NCBI GenBank assembly: GCA_001898405.1
Contig: MKTW01000020.1
Coordinates: 124,001-188,000 of the forward strand
Direction: 5' to 3'
Length of the DNA stretch: 64,000 nt
Origin: Sphingobacteriales bacterium 44-61
Lineage (GTDB): Bacteria > Bacteroidota > Bacteroidia > Chitinophagales > Chitinophagaceae
In this document: piece after piece, positions 39,639 through 49,559 of the stretch
How the letters are laid out: each line of letters opens with the position of its first letter
Numbering within the stretch: the first letter of the stretch is position 1
Notes under the pieces: model-generated
What the model was told of the DNA's origin: nothing
Databases searched by the model: none
The model's input: only the letters and a program-made list of their open reading frames with translations
Made by a program: the position numbers and the translations under genes

Positions 39639-39874
39639 TAAACTTGTTTTAATCTTGTTTTAGTAGGAGGAAGCGAAGATAAAACAAAAGAGAGCGCGTT
39701 CTTGGCGATACTTCCACCCTCGTATAAACCCCATAATATCATCCAGTTTTTCAACTAGTTATATCCTTCTCCCAAAAAAAATCCTTCCCATTTTCCCCAA
39801 AAACAAATTTCTGGCACAATATTTAAAAGTAAAGCCGTGAAAACAAGACACAAATCTTTTAAAATAGAAACTTT

Positions 39875-40543
39875 ATGAAAAAAACCGCTATGTTGGCAGG
39901 AGCAGCATTCATATTACTGACTGCTTCCGCAAACGCCCAAACCGACACCGTACCTAAACAGCAGACAACAACGACTTCTACAGAAATGACTGCTGTAAGC
40001 AAGGATAAATACAATAACTGGAGCCCTGATACCTACAAACTCCAGCCCATGCCCGAAGCACTTACAACTGAAAAAATATTCCCTGTGCTTGGTAAATACC
40101 AGGTAACAGATAAGGAAGGAGCTTCTTCAGAAGTAACTATTTCCCTTGATCCTTCTAATAAAGGACTGGTATGGGTTGAAGGTCTGCCTCAGGGAAGGAT
40201 GAAAGCTCAGCTCAGAAAATCACCTGCAGTGTACAAGATCCCTGCACAGAAAATAGGTGATGATCCTGCAGCAAAAGATGCCAAAGACGTAGCAGAAGGC
40301 GTATTGATCTATGATAAAGATGCCAATACACTGAATGTATGCCTTGGTTGCACTTATAATACAGAAAACCCGGCAGTAGCTTTTGACGCATCGGCTACAG
40401 AAGAGCCAGTAGCAGAAGCAGCTCCAGCTCCTAAGAAAACTGCAAAATCAGCAAAAGCCAAAGCTCCGAAAGTAGTAAAGATCCAACCTGTTCGTTACTC
40501 CGGTACAAAGGTGATTGAGCAAACTGCTGCGGTTCAGCAATAA
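39875..40543 (+). CDS. Secreted protein of unknown function with Ala/Lys/Pro-rich tail
   Basis: The 222-residue protein has a signal peptide (GAAFILLTASANAQ) and a Thr/Gln-rich segment. The middle (residues 50-165: IFPVLGKYQVTDKEGAS, GLVWVEGLPQGRMKAQLRKSPA, LNVCLGCTYN) is compact and beta-like. The C-terminal tail (KKTAKSAKAKAPKVV) is basic and low in complexity. No known domain was recognised. It is likely periplasmic or secreted. A terminator follows at 40567-40598. Confidence 0.55.
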   Translation: MKKTAMLAGAAFILLTASANAQTDTVPKQQTTTTSTEMTAVSKDKYNNWSPDTYKLQPMPEALTTEKIFPVLGKYQVTDKEGASSEVTISLDPSNKGLVWVEGLPQGRMKAQLRKSPAVYKIPAQKIGDDPAAKDAKDVAEGVLIYDKDANTLNVCLGCTYNTENPAVAFDASATEEPVAEAAPAPKKTAKSAKAKAPKVVKIQPVRYSGTKVIEQTAAVQQ

Positions 40544-40566
40544 TATAATTAACTACCAATATCACT

Positions 40567-40598
40567 AAAGGGGTTGCAGTTTGGCAGCCCTTTTTTTA
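40567..40598 (+). terminator. Terminator after the 39875-40543 gene
   Basis: A 10-bp stem with one bulged G (40567-40577 with 40584-40593) is followed by a T run. Confidence 0.75.
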
Positions 40599-40645
40599 TT
40601 AACGGCCGTTAGTAGCACAGGTCTGAAAATTAAATCTGATCGAAA

Positions 40646-40676
40646 TTTGGGATTCCGGCCTGCCGCCTTATCTTTG
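40646..40676 (+). promoter_or_regulatory. Promoter of the SAM-I riboswitch leader
   Basis: TTTG at 40646-40649, a 19-base spacer and TATCTTTG at 40669-40676 match the Bacteroidota consensus exactly. Transcription would start about 6 bases later, some 55 bases before the aptamer. Confidence 0.75.
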
Positions 40677-40693
40677 CGCCAGTTCTTTGTATT

Positions 40694-40732
40694 CCGGACC
40701 AAAAGTCCGGAGATCCCGGATCAAAGTCCGGG
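40694..40732 (+). repeat. Tandem pair of small GC hairpins in the leader
   Basis: Two near-identical hairpins stand side by side: ccggac/gtccgg (40694-40710) and cccgga/tccggg (40715-40732). They lie between the promoter and the aptamer and look like a short tandem duplication. Confidence 0.6.
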
Positions 40733-40735
40733 AGA

Positions 40736-40852
40736 CACTTATCAAGAAAGGCAGAGGGTTATGGCCCGATGAAGCCTTGACAACCTGTTTTTCCGCCACG
40801 GCGGAAAGGCAAGGTGCCAATTCCATCCCGGAAATTCCGGGGCAGATAAGTC
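40736..40852 (+). ncRNA. SAM-I (S-box) riboswitch aptamer
   Basis: The S-box core is present in order: acttatcaagaaaggcagag, tggcccgatgaagcc, a tgacaacc segment, a variable hairpin, aaggtgccaattcc, and gcagataagt closing P1 (40737-40743 with 40845-40851). S-box RNAs bind S-adenosylmethionine and switch off methionine genes when it is plentiful. The 3' P1 strand (40845-40854) can also pair with 40900-40909 inside the terminator loop, which gives a plausible antiterminator. It lies upstream of metY, metX and hom. Confidence 0.93.
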
Positions 40853-40889
40853 AGACCTCAGCTTCGAAATACTGTGTACCAACATATTC

Positions 40890-40926
40890 AAAAGCTCATC
40901 TGATTTATCGGATGAGCTTTTTTGTT
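40890..40926 (+). terminator. Riboswitch expression-platform terminator
   Basis: An 11-bp stem (40890-40900 with 40911-40921) and a T run lie about 40 bases after the aptamer. Its loop carries the sequence complementary to the 3' P1 strand, so SAM binding should favour termination. Confidence 0.85.
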
Positions 40927-41027
40927 TACCAAAAAGCACTTCCGGTAATTAACCTACTCCCCCTCTCCTGGTAAGTACAACCGTTAATCTCATAAGTATA
41001 ACCGTTAAGAATTTTAACAAAGAAATT

Positions 41028-41060
41028 TTTGGTAGATGAAAAGGAAGTCCACTAAATTTG
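41028..41060 (+). promoter_or_regulatory. Second promoter, upstream of the Cys-rich leader ORF
   Basis: TTTG at 41028-41031 and TAAATTTG at 41053-41060 with a 21-base spacer. The spacer is two bases longer than usual. It lies between the riboswitch terminator and the leader ORF and would bypass the riboswitch. Confidence 0.5.
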
Positions 41061-41078
41061 TAGAGCACTCGATTATAC

Positions 41079-41150
41079 ATGACAACAGTACTCCATACCA
41101 ATTTCCCTCACAATTACGCAGGTATCTGTTGCATTTGTTGTATGCCGTAA
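41079..41150 (+). CDS. Candidate 23-residue leader peptide ending in a Cys/Met run
   Basis: The ORF begins ATG at 41079 and ends TAA at 41148. The last residues read ICCICCMP, with Cys codons at 41127, 41130, 41136 and 41139, Met at 41142 and Pro at 41145. Five of the last seven residues are Cys or Met, very unlikely by chance. The region 41140-41146 can pair with 41151-41155 (5 bp, with 41142-41146 as its arm) or with 41177-41183 (7 bp), which are alternatives. The layout resembles ribosome-mediated attenuation responding to Cys-tRNA or Met-tRNA. It is 85 bases from the metY start. Confidence 0.6.
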   Translation: MTTVLHTNFPHNYAGICCICCMP

Positions 41151-41160
41151 GGCATCATAA

Positions 41161-42561
<1,401 letters not shown>

Positions 42562-42585
42562 CACAAGAGCAATTGAATTAAACCT

Positions 42586-43644
42586 ATGGTGACTGTTTTT
42601 AAATACGAACATCCATTTCAGTTAGAGTCAGGGGTAACCCTTCCGGGTTACCACCTGGCTTATACTACCCATGGAAAACTGAATGCAGCAAAAGATAATG
42701 TGGTCTGGATATTTCATGCACTCACCGCCAACAGCAATCCTGCTGAATGGTGGCCCGGCCTCGTAGGCGATGGAAAATTCTTTGATCCCTCCCGGTATTT
42801 TATCATTTGTGTAAACAAACCCGGCAGTCCTTATGGAAGCATTTCTCCCTTGAGCACTAACCCGGAAACCAACCAGCCTTATTACCATGATTTTCCTGTG
42901 TTCACTATCCGTGATATCATCAGGACTTACCAGCAGTTGAAAAAAGAGCTGGGCATTAAAAAGATCCTGGTCGGGCTTGGAGGAAGTACAGGCGGTATGC
43001 AATTGCTGGAATGGGCTATTGAAGAACCGGAATTGTTTGAGCATATTGTTCCTATTGCTACCAATGCTGCACTATCACCCTGGGGTGTTGCTTTTAATGC
43101 ATCCCAGCGTATGGCTATAGAAGCAGACGGTACCTGGCAGGAAAGACGCGCCGATGCAGGCCAGAAAGGACTGGCAGCAGCACGCTCTATTGCCCTGCTT
43201 TCTTACCGGCACTATAATGGGTATGATATCACACAGCCCAGGGATAAAGCATTCGTTCCGCTCGGTGGCGAAATAACCTATGCTGCTGATAATTATCAGC
43301 GCTACCAGGGATTGAAACTCGTAAACAGGTTTAATGCTATCTGTTATTACCGGCTCACCCAAACCATGGACAGCCATGATGTAGGCCGCAACAGGGCAAG
43401 CACAGAGCTGGCATTGAAAAGCATAAAAGCTGCTGCATTGGTGATCGGCATCCGTTCAGATGTACTTTATCCCATAGAGGAGCAGGTATATCTGCAACAA
43501 ACCATTCCCGGCGCCAAACTGTTAGATATAGCCAGTGATTTTGGCCACGACGGTTTCCTGCTCGAATATGAAAAGATAGAAACAGCCCTCAGGGAATTCA
43601 TTCATATAAATACATCGCATCATTTAAAAATAGTGAATCAATAA
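42586..43644 (+). CDS. metX: Homoserine O-acetyltransferase
   Basis: The 352-residue alpha/beta hydrolase-fold enzyme has its nucleophile in GLGGSTGGMQ (Ser134), Asp292 in RSDVLYP and His321 in DFGHDGFL. The family more often reads GGSMGGMQ, a small change next to the nucleophile. It transfers acetyl from acetyl-CoA to homoserine, supplying the metY substrate. The gene lies between metY and hom, four bases before hom. Confidence 0.92.
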   Translation: MVTVFKYEHPFQLESGVTLPGYHLAYTTHGKLNAAKDNVVWIFHALTANSNPAEWWPGLVGDGKFFDPSRYFIICVNKPGSPYGSISPLSTNPETNQPYYHDFPVFTIRDIIRTYQQLKKELGIKKILVGLGGSTGGMQLLEWAIEEPELFEHIVPIATNAALSPWGVAFNASQRMAIEADGTWQERRADAGQKGLAAARSIALLSYRHYNGYDITQPRDKAFVPLGGEITYAADNYQRYQGLKLVNRFNAICYYRLTQTMDSHDVGRNRASTELALKSIKAAALVIGIRSDVLYPIEEQVYLQQTIPGAKLLDIASDFGHDGFLLEYEKIETALREFIHINTSHHLKIVNQ

Positions 43645-43648
43645 AAAC

Positions 43649-44905
43649 ATGGAAACACATAAACAGTTAACGATCGGATTATTCGGATTCGGAGTAGTAG
43701 GTGAAGGATTATACAAGGTATTGCAACAAACGCCTTCTCTTAAAGCAAGCCTCAAAAAAGTATGCATTAAGAATCCGGAGAAAAAAAGAAATGCTCCAGC
43801 CGAGCTCTTTACTACTGATAAAGACGTTTTGCTGAATGATCCCGAGATCAACGTAATAGTGGAAGTGATCGATGACGCCAATGCCGCCTACCAGATAGTG
43901 TCCACTGCTCTGAAAAACGGAAAAGATGTAGTAAGCGCCAGTAAAAAAATGATCGCAGAGCATCTGCACTCTTTACTTGAGTTGCAGCAGGAAACCGGTC
44001 AGTCATTCTTATATGAATCGGCAGCTTGCGCTTCCATCCCGGTAATCCGCAACCTGGAAGAATACTACGACAATGATCTTTTGCATTCGATCAAAGCGAT
44101 CGTAAACGGGTCCACCAATTTCATCCTGACCAAGATGTTTGAAGAAGGACTGGATTTCAAACAGGCATTGATACTGGCCCAACAGTTAGGTTTTGCAGAA
44201 AGCAATCCCAAACTGGATGTGGAAGGTTTTGATGCACTGAATAAATGGACATTCCTGCTGACACATGCTTATGGTATCACTGAATCACCAGAAAATATTT
44301 TGTTTAATGGTATTCAGAACATCCGTGGCAGTGACGCCACTGTTGCCAAGGAAAAAAACCAGCAGATCAAACTGGTAGCTCAGGCAAAGAAACTGCAGAA
44401 TGGGAAAGTAGCTGCTTTTGTTCTTCCACAATTTGTAAAGCAGGAGGATCCGCTGTCATTTGTAAAGAATGAATATAATGGCGTGGTGATCGAAAGTGGT
44501 TTTGCCGATAAGCAATTCTTTTATGGAAAAGGTGCGGGCAGTTTCCCCACTGCTTCTGCTGTGCTGAGTGATATTTCTGCGTTGCGCTATCAATACAAGT
44601 ATGAGTACAAAAAACTGTACCACCACCATCCGCATGAGTTGAGCAATGATGTCTTTCTTCGTGTGTATGTAAGCTTTGAAGACTGGCAATATATTCCCCG
44701 CGAAAAATTTGAATGGATTGAGGAATGGCATGCGCAGGAAGAAAGAAAATACCTGGTAGGGGTGATCGCGTTTGAAGAATTGAAAAACAATAACTGGTGG
44801 AAGGAAAATAATACTTCCCTGATCCTTACACCTGATCCTGTTATTGAAGATGTGGAGATAAGGAAGCTGAAAAAGAAAAGCCTGGAGCTGGCAGGAATTG
44901 TATAA
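43649..44905 (+). CDS. hom: Homoserine dehydrogenase
   Basis: The 418-residue protein begins with the NAD(P)-binding GLFGFGVVGEGLYKVL, has ASKKMIAEH, and VNGSTNFILTKM, the homoserine-dehydrogenase signature. GKGAGSFPTASAVLSD follows. It reduces aspartate semialdehyde to homoserine. The C-terminal region is longer than the minimal enzyme and does not look like a standard ACT domain. As the last gene of the unit it supplies homoserine to metX, so the three genes cover homoserine to homocysteine plus the branch point. Confidence 0.88.
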   Translation: METHKQLTIGLFGFGVVGEGLYKVLQQTPSLKASLKKVCIKNPEKKRNAPAELFTTDKDVLLNDPEINVIVEVIDDANAAYQIVSTALKNGKDVVSASKKMIAEHLHSLLELQQETGQSFLYESAACASIPVIRNLEEYYDNDLLHSIKAIVNGSTNFILTKMFEEGLDFKQALILAQQLGFAESNPKLDVEGFDALNKWTFLLTHAYGITESPENILFNGIQNIRGSDATVAKEKNQQIKLVAQAKKLQNGKVAAFVLPQFVKQEDPLSFVKNEYNGVVIESGFADKQFFYGKGAGSFPTASAVLSDISALRYQYKYEYKKLYHHHPHELSNDVFLRVYVSFEDWQYIPREKFEWIEEWHAQEERKYLVGVIAFEELKNNNWWKENNTSLILTPDPVIEDVEIRKLKKKSLELAGIV

Positions 44906-44914
44906 GGGTATAAT

Positions 44915-44952
44915 GTATCGTGAAGTGCGCAACCTTGCGTTCTTTGCGATAC
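44915..44952. repeat. Imperfect hairpin, copy B of the dispersed hairpin
   Basis: Arms 44915-44930 and 44937-44952 pair with some mismatches around the loop aacctt. Most of the right arm and the loop (gcgcaacct, tctttgcgatac) are identical to copy A at 1326-1363. It sits between the convergent hom gene and the sulfatase-fold gene, where it can act as a bidirectional terminator. Confidence 0.75.
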
Positions 44953-44960
44953 ACTATTAT

Positions 44961-46904
44961 TTACGGAAGCATTTTATCTTCAATCAGCCTGTTGTGATAT
45001 TGCTGAATAAAGGCTTTCATCCTTAATTCCAGACTGTCTTTAACTCCTGGCAATTCCTTCTGCAGATCCGTTTTCATCAACCGGTCTTTATCATAATTGA
45101 AAAGGCCGGTTGTTTTTTGCCCGTCAAACTGCAACAGGTGATCATCCTGTATCCATTGAAAACCGCCCAGGTAGCTGGCCGCAAAATTCTTTCTCGATGG
45201 TTGAAAGATGCTTTCTCCAAAAGAAACCAGTTTATCATTATAATTAAGATAAGAAAGCACGCTGGGCATGATATCTATCTGCTGCACTACACTGCTATCC
45301 ACCTTTACCAATGAGCTATCTCCTGCATGGTAAAAAGCAATGGGAATTGACAGATTACCCCATCCTGTCTGATATTCCGGGAACTCCGATACAGTGGCAT
45401 GATCAGCTGTGATCACAAACAACGTGTTCTTAAACCATTTCATGGTAGAAGCAGTCGCAAAGAACTTGCGCAAAGCCATATCTGTATACCCCATACATTC
45501 ATGAATCGGCAGATCCCCTTTAGGAAAAACGCCTTCGTACTGCTTTGGCACTTTGAACGGATGGTGCGATGACACGGAGAAAATAGTGGAGAAGAAAGGT
45601 TGAGGTATCGTATCCAGGGTTTTTGCAAAGAACTGGAAGAATGGTTCATCCCAGATCCCCCACAGCCCATCAAAATCAGCATCGTTATTGTATTCATCCT
45701 TACCATAATAATGCTGGATATTTATCAGGTTGGCAAATGCTTTAAAGCCCATGGAACCATTAGGCGCTCCATGAAAGAAAGAAGTATTATATCCTTTATC
45801 CCTTAAGATAGAAGGAAGGCTTTTCATTTTATTAGATGCATATGGCGTCAGCACAAAAGGTATTTCTCCTGCCGGGATACCGGCCAGCACAGAAGGCATG
45901 GCATCAATGGATTTACGTCCGTTGGCAAAAGAATTCCAGCAGATGCGGCTATTGGAAAACAAGGAGTCCAGGAAAGGAGTGAACCCTTTATAAGTGCCGC
46001 CTTTCAGGTCCCTGTTATAAAAACCGATCCCTTCCCGGCCAAAGCTTTCGAGGATAATGATCACTACATTATCATAACGGAAAGGCTTATCAGCGTTAAG
46101 CTGCTGCACTGGTGTATAAACCTGTTCCACCTGCTCATCGGTAAAGAAGTTCTCCCTTTTATAAAAGCGCTGACCTGCTGTCCGGATAATGCAGAAAGGT
46201 GTATTCAGCACCAGGGGTATCTCCCCGGGATTGCTTACATATTCGCCTGCATTGCTCATGGTGATGGGGCGGGTGCTGTATTTAAAATCGCCCCGGATGC
46301 CACCAACCATCAGTGTAGCGATCAAAGCCATTAATACAATACCGGATGGATAATAGATCCAGGGATTGATCATTGCCGGCTTCCTGATCTTAACACGGTT
46401 ATGCAACCAAACCATCAGCACCATCAAAGCCACATAGATCAGCACTACATACCAGTAATCCAGTAAAAACCGGAAAAAGAAACTGCCTCCCCTTCCCTTC
46501 TCGTTGGAAAATTCCCGTACCACATCCAGCGTTGAACGGCGGAGGGTGAACCGGAAATAAATAAAATCAATGCAATTGACGGCAAATGCAAGTCCATTGG
46601 ATATAACAAAAACAATCTTGGCAGCCTTCTGGTAAACAGCATTGTAACGGACAGGTAATGGCAGGATATAGAGCAGGATGAACAATGAATTCACATAAAA
46701 CAAAGCTGCCACGTCAAACCGGAAGCCTCCTCTTAGGATATGCAGCCAGTTTTCAAAACTGATTCCCGGGAAATAGCTCCTGTTTAAGCCGAAAAAAATG
46801 AACCGGCTTACCAGGAAAAGGAAAATGATAATTGCCAGCCTGTATAAAAGGGCTATGTAAATATTGGCCGTGAATGAACGGCCTGCCCCTGAAATCTTTC
46901 CCAT
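44961..46904 (-). CDS. LTA synthase/phosphoglycerol transferase family membrane sulfatase-fold protein
   Basis: The 647-residue protein has about five N-terminal transmembrane helices (within residues 1-200) and an external sulfatase-fold domain. The domain shows NVVIIILESFGREGIGF, NGRKSIDAMPSVLAGIP (nucleophile region) and FVITADHATVSEFP (metal-binding Asp-His). Such enzymes transfer phosphoglycerol or phosphoethanolamine to envelope glycans or lipids; in this Gram-negative the acceptor is unknown. It is separated from the PUL operon by the terminator at 47025-47057. Confidence 0.85.
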   Translation of the reverse strand: MGKISGAGRSFTANIYIALLYRLAIIIFLFLVSRFIFFGLNRSYFPGISFENWLHILRGGFRFDVAALFYVNSLFILLYILPLPVRYNAVYQKAAKIVFVISNGLAFAVNCIDFIYFRFTLRRSTLDVVREFSNEKGRGGSFFFRFLLDYWYVVLIYVALMVLMVWLHNRVKIRKPAMINPWIYYPSGIVLMALIATLMVGGIRGDFKYSTRPITMSNAGEYVSNPGEIPLVLNTPFCIIRTAGQRFYKRENFFTDEQVEQVYTPVQQLNADKPFRYDNVVIIILESFGREGIGFYNRDLKGGTYKGFTPFLDSLFSNSRICWNSFANGRKSIDAMPSVLAGIPAGEIPFVLTPYASNKMKSLPSILRDKGYNTSFFHGAPNGSMGFKAFANLINIQHYYGKDEYNNDADFDGLWGIWDEPFFQFFAKTLDTIPQPFFSTIFSVSSHHPFKVPKQYEGVFPKGDLPIHECMGYTDMALRKFFATASTMKWFKNTLFVITADHATVSEFPEYQTGWGNLSIPIAFYHAGDSSLVKVDSSVVQQIDIMPSVLSYLNYNDKLVSFGESIFQPSRKNFAASYLGGFQWIQDDHLLQFDGQKTTGLFNYDKDRLMKTDLQKELPGVKDSLELRMKAFIQQYHNRLIEDKMLP

Positions 46905-47024
46905 TCTTGTTGATTTATCTTCTCATTATCCTGTACGTCTCATACCGAGACGGCGAAGCAACGGCGTCCTTCCGGCGCTTCAGGAAACCCTAAAAGTAAA
47001 ACAATCTTCCCGGATCACAGAAAC

Positions 47025-47057
47025 AGTCAGGGGCAGCCAATTTGGCCGCCCCTGACT
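47025..47057 (-). terminator. Terminator at the 3' end of the PUL operon
   Basis: A 16-bp stem with one mismatch (47025-47040 with 47042-47057), starting about 20 bases beyond the esterase stop. Confidence 0.8.
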
Positions 47058-47075
47058 AACTATAAACCAGAAAGC

Positions 47076-47972
47076 CTATTTAGCTATATTCAGCTCTTTT
47101 AAAAACTTCGCAATGGCTTTGTTCAATTCGGAATTCTGCTCCTTGCTGAACTTCCCGTGCAGGCCACCTTTTACTGTCATGAATTCAGTTTTCACGCCTG
47201 CTTCCAGGAATTTCTTATGCAGGTCCACTGACTGCTGATAAGGAACTGTAGGATCTGCATCTCCATGAACGATAAAAGTAGGCGGGCTGTTCTTATTCAC
47301 ATAATTGATGGGTGAAACAGACATCGCAAAATTCTTATCTGTTGCTTTACTTCCTAACCAGGCGCCTGCCGATTTGCTGGTAACATTCTTGCCATACCCC
47401 CAATCCCATACATCAGTGATACCATATTTGTCAATAATAGCGGCAACTTTAATGTCCTCCATGCCAGGGCAATTGCCATCAAAGCGACGGTCATTTCCCA
47501 GCAAACCGCCCATCAGTGCCAGGTGACCACCTGCACTGCCACCCATGATCACGATCCTGTTGACATCTATATTCAATGCCTTTGCATTTTTAATAAGATA
47601 GATCAATGCGCAACGGGTATCTTCCACGGCTGCCGGAGCAGTTGCCTGCCCGGTAAGGCGGTATTCCATATTGGCGACCGCAAAACCCATTTTAAAGAAA
47701 GTATTGAAACCGGTCTGGGATTCCTTTACTCCATGGTTCCATCCGCCACCATGTATGTTAATGATTATTGGTGAAGGAGCATTTTTTTCAGGAGGCAGAT
47801 AAAGATCAATGCGGCCTTCCCAGTCTTTCACTTTGGTGTACACCACATCCAACCGGGCCTTATATCCGTCCGGATATTGTACTGGCTTATAAGTAGTATC
47901 TGCATTCTGCCCGAATAAGCTGCCTGCAAAAAGCAGCATTACGATGGTTGTACGGAATTTAATTCTTTTCAT
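47076..47972 (-). CDS. Secreted alpha/beta-hydrolase esterase of the PUL
   Basis: Started at 47972 the protein has 298 residues with a signal peptide (MLLFAGSLFGQ). The frame extends to 47996 but then overlaps the end of susD. It has HGGGW (74-78), an oxyanion feature, and the nucleophile Ser146 in GGSAGGHLA; a HGDADP segment and GGLHGK supply the acid and His. It belongs to the BD-FAE/carbohydrate-esterase-like group. It is the last gene of the operon, so it may remove acyl groups from the target polymer, such as O-acetyl from bacterial alginate (inference). Confidence 0.8.
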   Translation of the reverse strand: MKRIKFRTTIVMLLFAGSLFGQNADTTYKPVQYPDGYKARLDVVYTKVKDWEGRIDLYLPPEKNAPSPIIINIHGGGWNHGVKESQTGFNTFFKMGFAVANMEYRLTGQATAPAAVEDTRCALIYLIKNAKALNIDVNRIVIMGGSAGGHLALMGGLLGNDRRFDGNCPGMEDIKVAAIIDKYGITDVWDWGYGKNVTSKSAGAWLGSKATDKNFAMSVSPINYVNKNSPPTFIVHGDADPTVPYQQSVDLHKKFLEAGVKTEFMTVKGGLHGKFSKEQNSELNKAIAKFLKELNIAK

Positions 47973-47996
47973 TACGGTTGATTTAGAAATGTTCAT

Positions 47997-49541
47997 TTAG
48001 TATCCCGGGTTCTGCGGTATTGTCAATTGCGTATTCGTATCGATCTCACGTTGCGGTATCGGCAGCAGCATGTGTTCAGGGGTCGTGTTATCGTATAATT
48101 CCTGCAAAGTAGGCGCCGGTGCCACATACAGCCGGTAATGCGTGTAGTACTCATCCGCAAAATGGTCTTTCATTGTTTGTTCAATGGTTATGGTGGTCAT
48201 CGTTTTATTGAACCGCAGCAGATCAAAGAAACGCTGGTTCTCAAAAGCAAATTCAATGCGTCGCTCATTCGACAAAGCCTTTTCAAAACTGGCTACAGAA
48301 TTTATTTCTGCAGCAGTATAAATCGGCAGGCCTGCACGGGGTCTTACACTATTGATAAGATCAATACTGGTAGGAGTATATCCCTGTGCTTCCGCCAGCA
48401 TCAGTAAGATATCGGCAAAGCGCAGCACAGGAAAATCATTTTCCGCATCATCCACTAAAGTAACCTGGGAGAAGAATTTTTTTACATAGAATTTAGCGGC
48501 TGAACCTGTGCCAAACACGCCGATAAGTGTAGGCTTGCGGGCATCGCCATTGGTGGCTGTATCCAGGTCGGCTGTTGGATAATTCAATCCGTCACCGTCA
48601 CCATTGATCACCTGTGAGCCCGTACCCAGCGGGGCAAATGTATTGGCAAAAGGCGAACCCAATCCCAGGCCACCGGCTTTATACCTGACAGCAAATAATA
48701 TTTCAGCATTCATTTCCTTATCTATTGCAAACACATCTGCATAAGCCGGGCGAAGTAAATAACCGCTATTGGTCATCACATCCTGCAGCAAAGGAATGGC
48801 ATCCGCTTTTTTATTCTGCGTAAGATAAACTTTTGCCAGCAGCCCTTTCGCTGCCCAGCTTGTAGCACGGCCCAGGTCGGCAGATGGTATCTGGGAATAC
48901 TGCAGGCTGTTCATGGAAGCAGCTGCTGTTTTCAGGTCTGCTTCAATCAACTTATATATCTCTTCAGCACTCACCCGGTTCATTGCCTTGGCCGCATCCG
49001 GTAAAAGTGATTGATGAACCAGGAATACACCGCCAAATAGCCTTACCAGATTAAAGTAATGATATGCACGGATAAACAATGCCTCGCCTGCCAGTTGCTT
49101 CCTGTCAACATCAACAATATTCATATCAATATCTTCAAAATTGATCGTGCCTGCACTTGCATCATACACCACGCCCAGTTTCTCCAGCACGATATTGGCA
49201 TTCCTTATATTATTGTAAGTGGCCAGCCAGTAATTGTAGATCGCCTGATGCGAAGTGCTGGGAGTGAACATATCCAGATCACTCAGGTCGCGGTTAGTGG
49301 AAGCAGTACTTCCGGGTTGCCCCTGTTTGGAATTATCTGTTCTTAACTCCGTCATCTGCCATTCATAAAATAACGGTCTTTGCATTCCGTTGTAACACCC
49401 TGTCAGTGCAGCTTTCACTTCTGCAGGGCTGGAATAATAAGTGATCGTATTGGGATTTGACTGGGGATATACATCAATTACCTTTTTGCAACTGAATAAA
49501 CCCAGGCTTCCTATCAGTATTAAAATATGTAAACGCTTCAT
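47997..49541 (-). CDS. susD: SusD/RagB-like outer-membrane glycan-binding lipoprotein
   Basis: The 514-residue protein has a lipoprotein signal (SLGLFSCKK; lipobox LFSC). It has the helical TPR-rich body of SusD (NIRNANIVLEKL, RAYHYFNLVRLFGGVFLV, AWAAKGLLAKVYLTQNK) and the C-terminal ERRIEFAFENQRFFDLLRF signature. It sits on the lid of the SusC barrel and binds oligosaccharides. The gene is 18 bases from susC. Confidence 0.93.
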   Translation of the reverse strand: MKRLHILILIGSLGLFSCKKVIDVYPQSNPNTITYYSSPAEVKAALTGCYNGMQRPLFYEWQMTELRTDNSKQGQPGSTASTNRDLSDLDMFTPSTSHQAIYNYWLATYNNIRNANIVLEKLGVVYDASAGTINFEDIDMNIVDVDRKQLAGEALFIRAYHYFNLVRLFGGVFLVHQSLLPDAAKAMNRVSAEEIYKLIEADLKTAAASMNSLQYSQIPSADLGRATSWAAKGLLAKVYLTQNKKADAIPLLQDVMTNSGYLLRPAYADVFAIDKEMNAEILFAVRYKAGGLGLGSPFANTFAPLGTGSQVINGDGDGLNYPTADLDTATNGDARKPTLIGVFGTGSAAKFYVKKFFSQVTLVDDAENDFPVLRFADILLMLAEAQGYTPTSIDLINSVRPRAGLPIYTAAEINSVASFEKALSNERRIEFAFENQRFFDLLRFNKTMTTITIEQTMKDHFADEYYTHYRLYVAPAPTLQELYDNTTPEHMLLPIPQREIDTNTQLTIPQNPGY

Positions 49542-49559
49542 AATAAAATTTTGAAAAGG

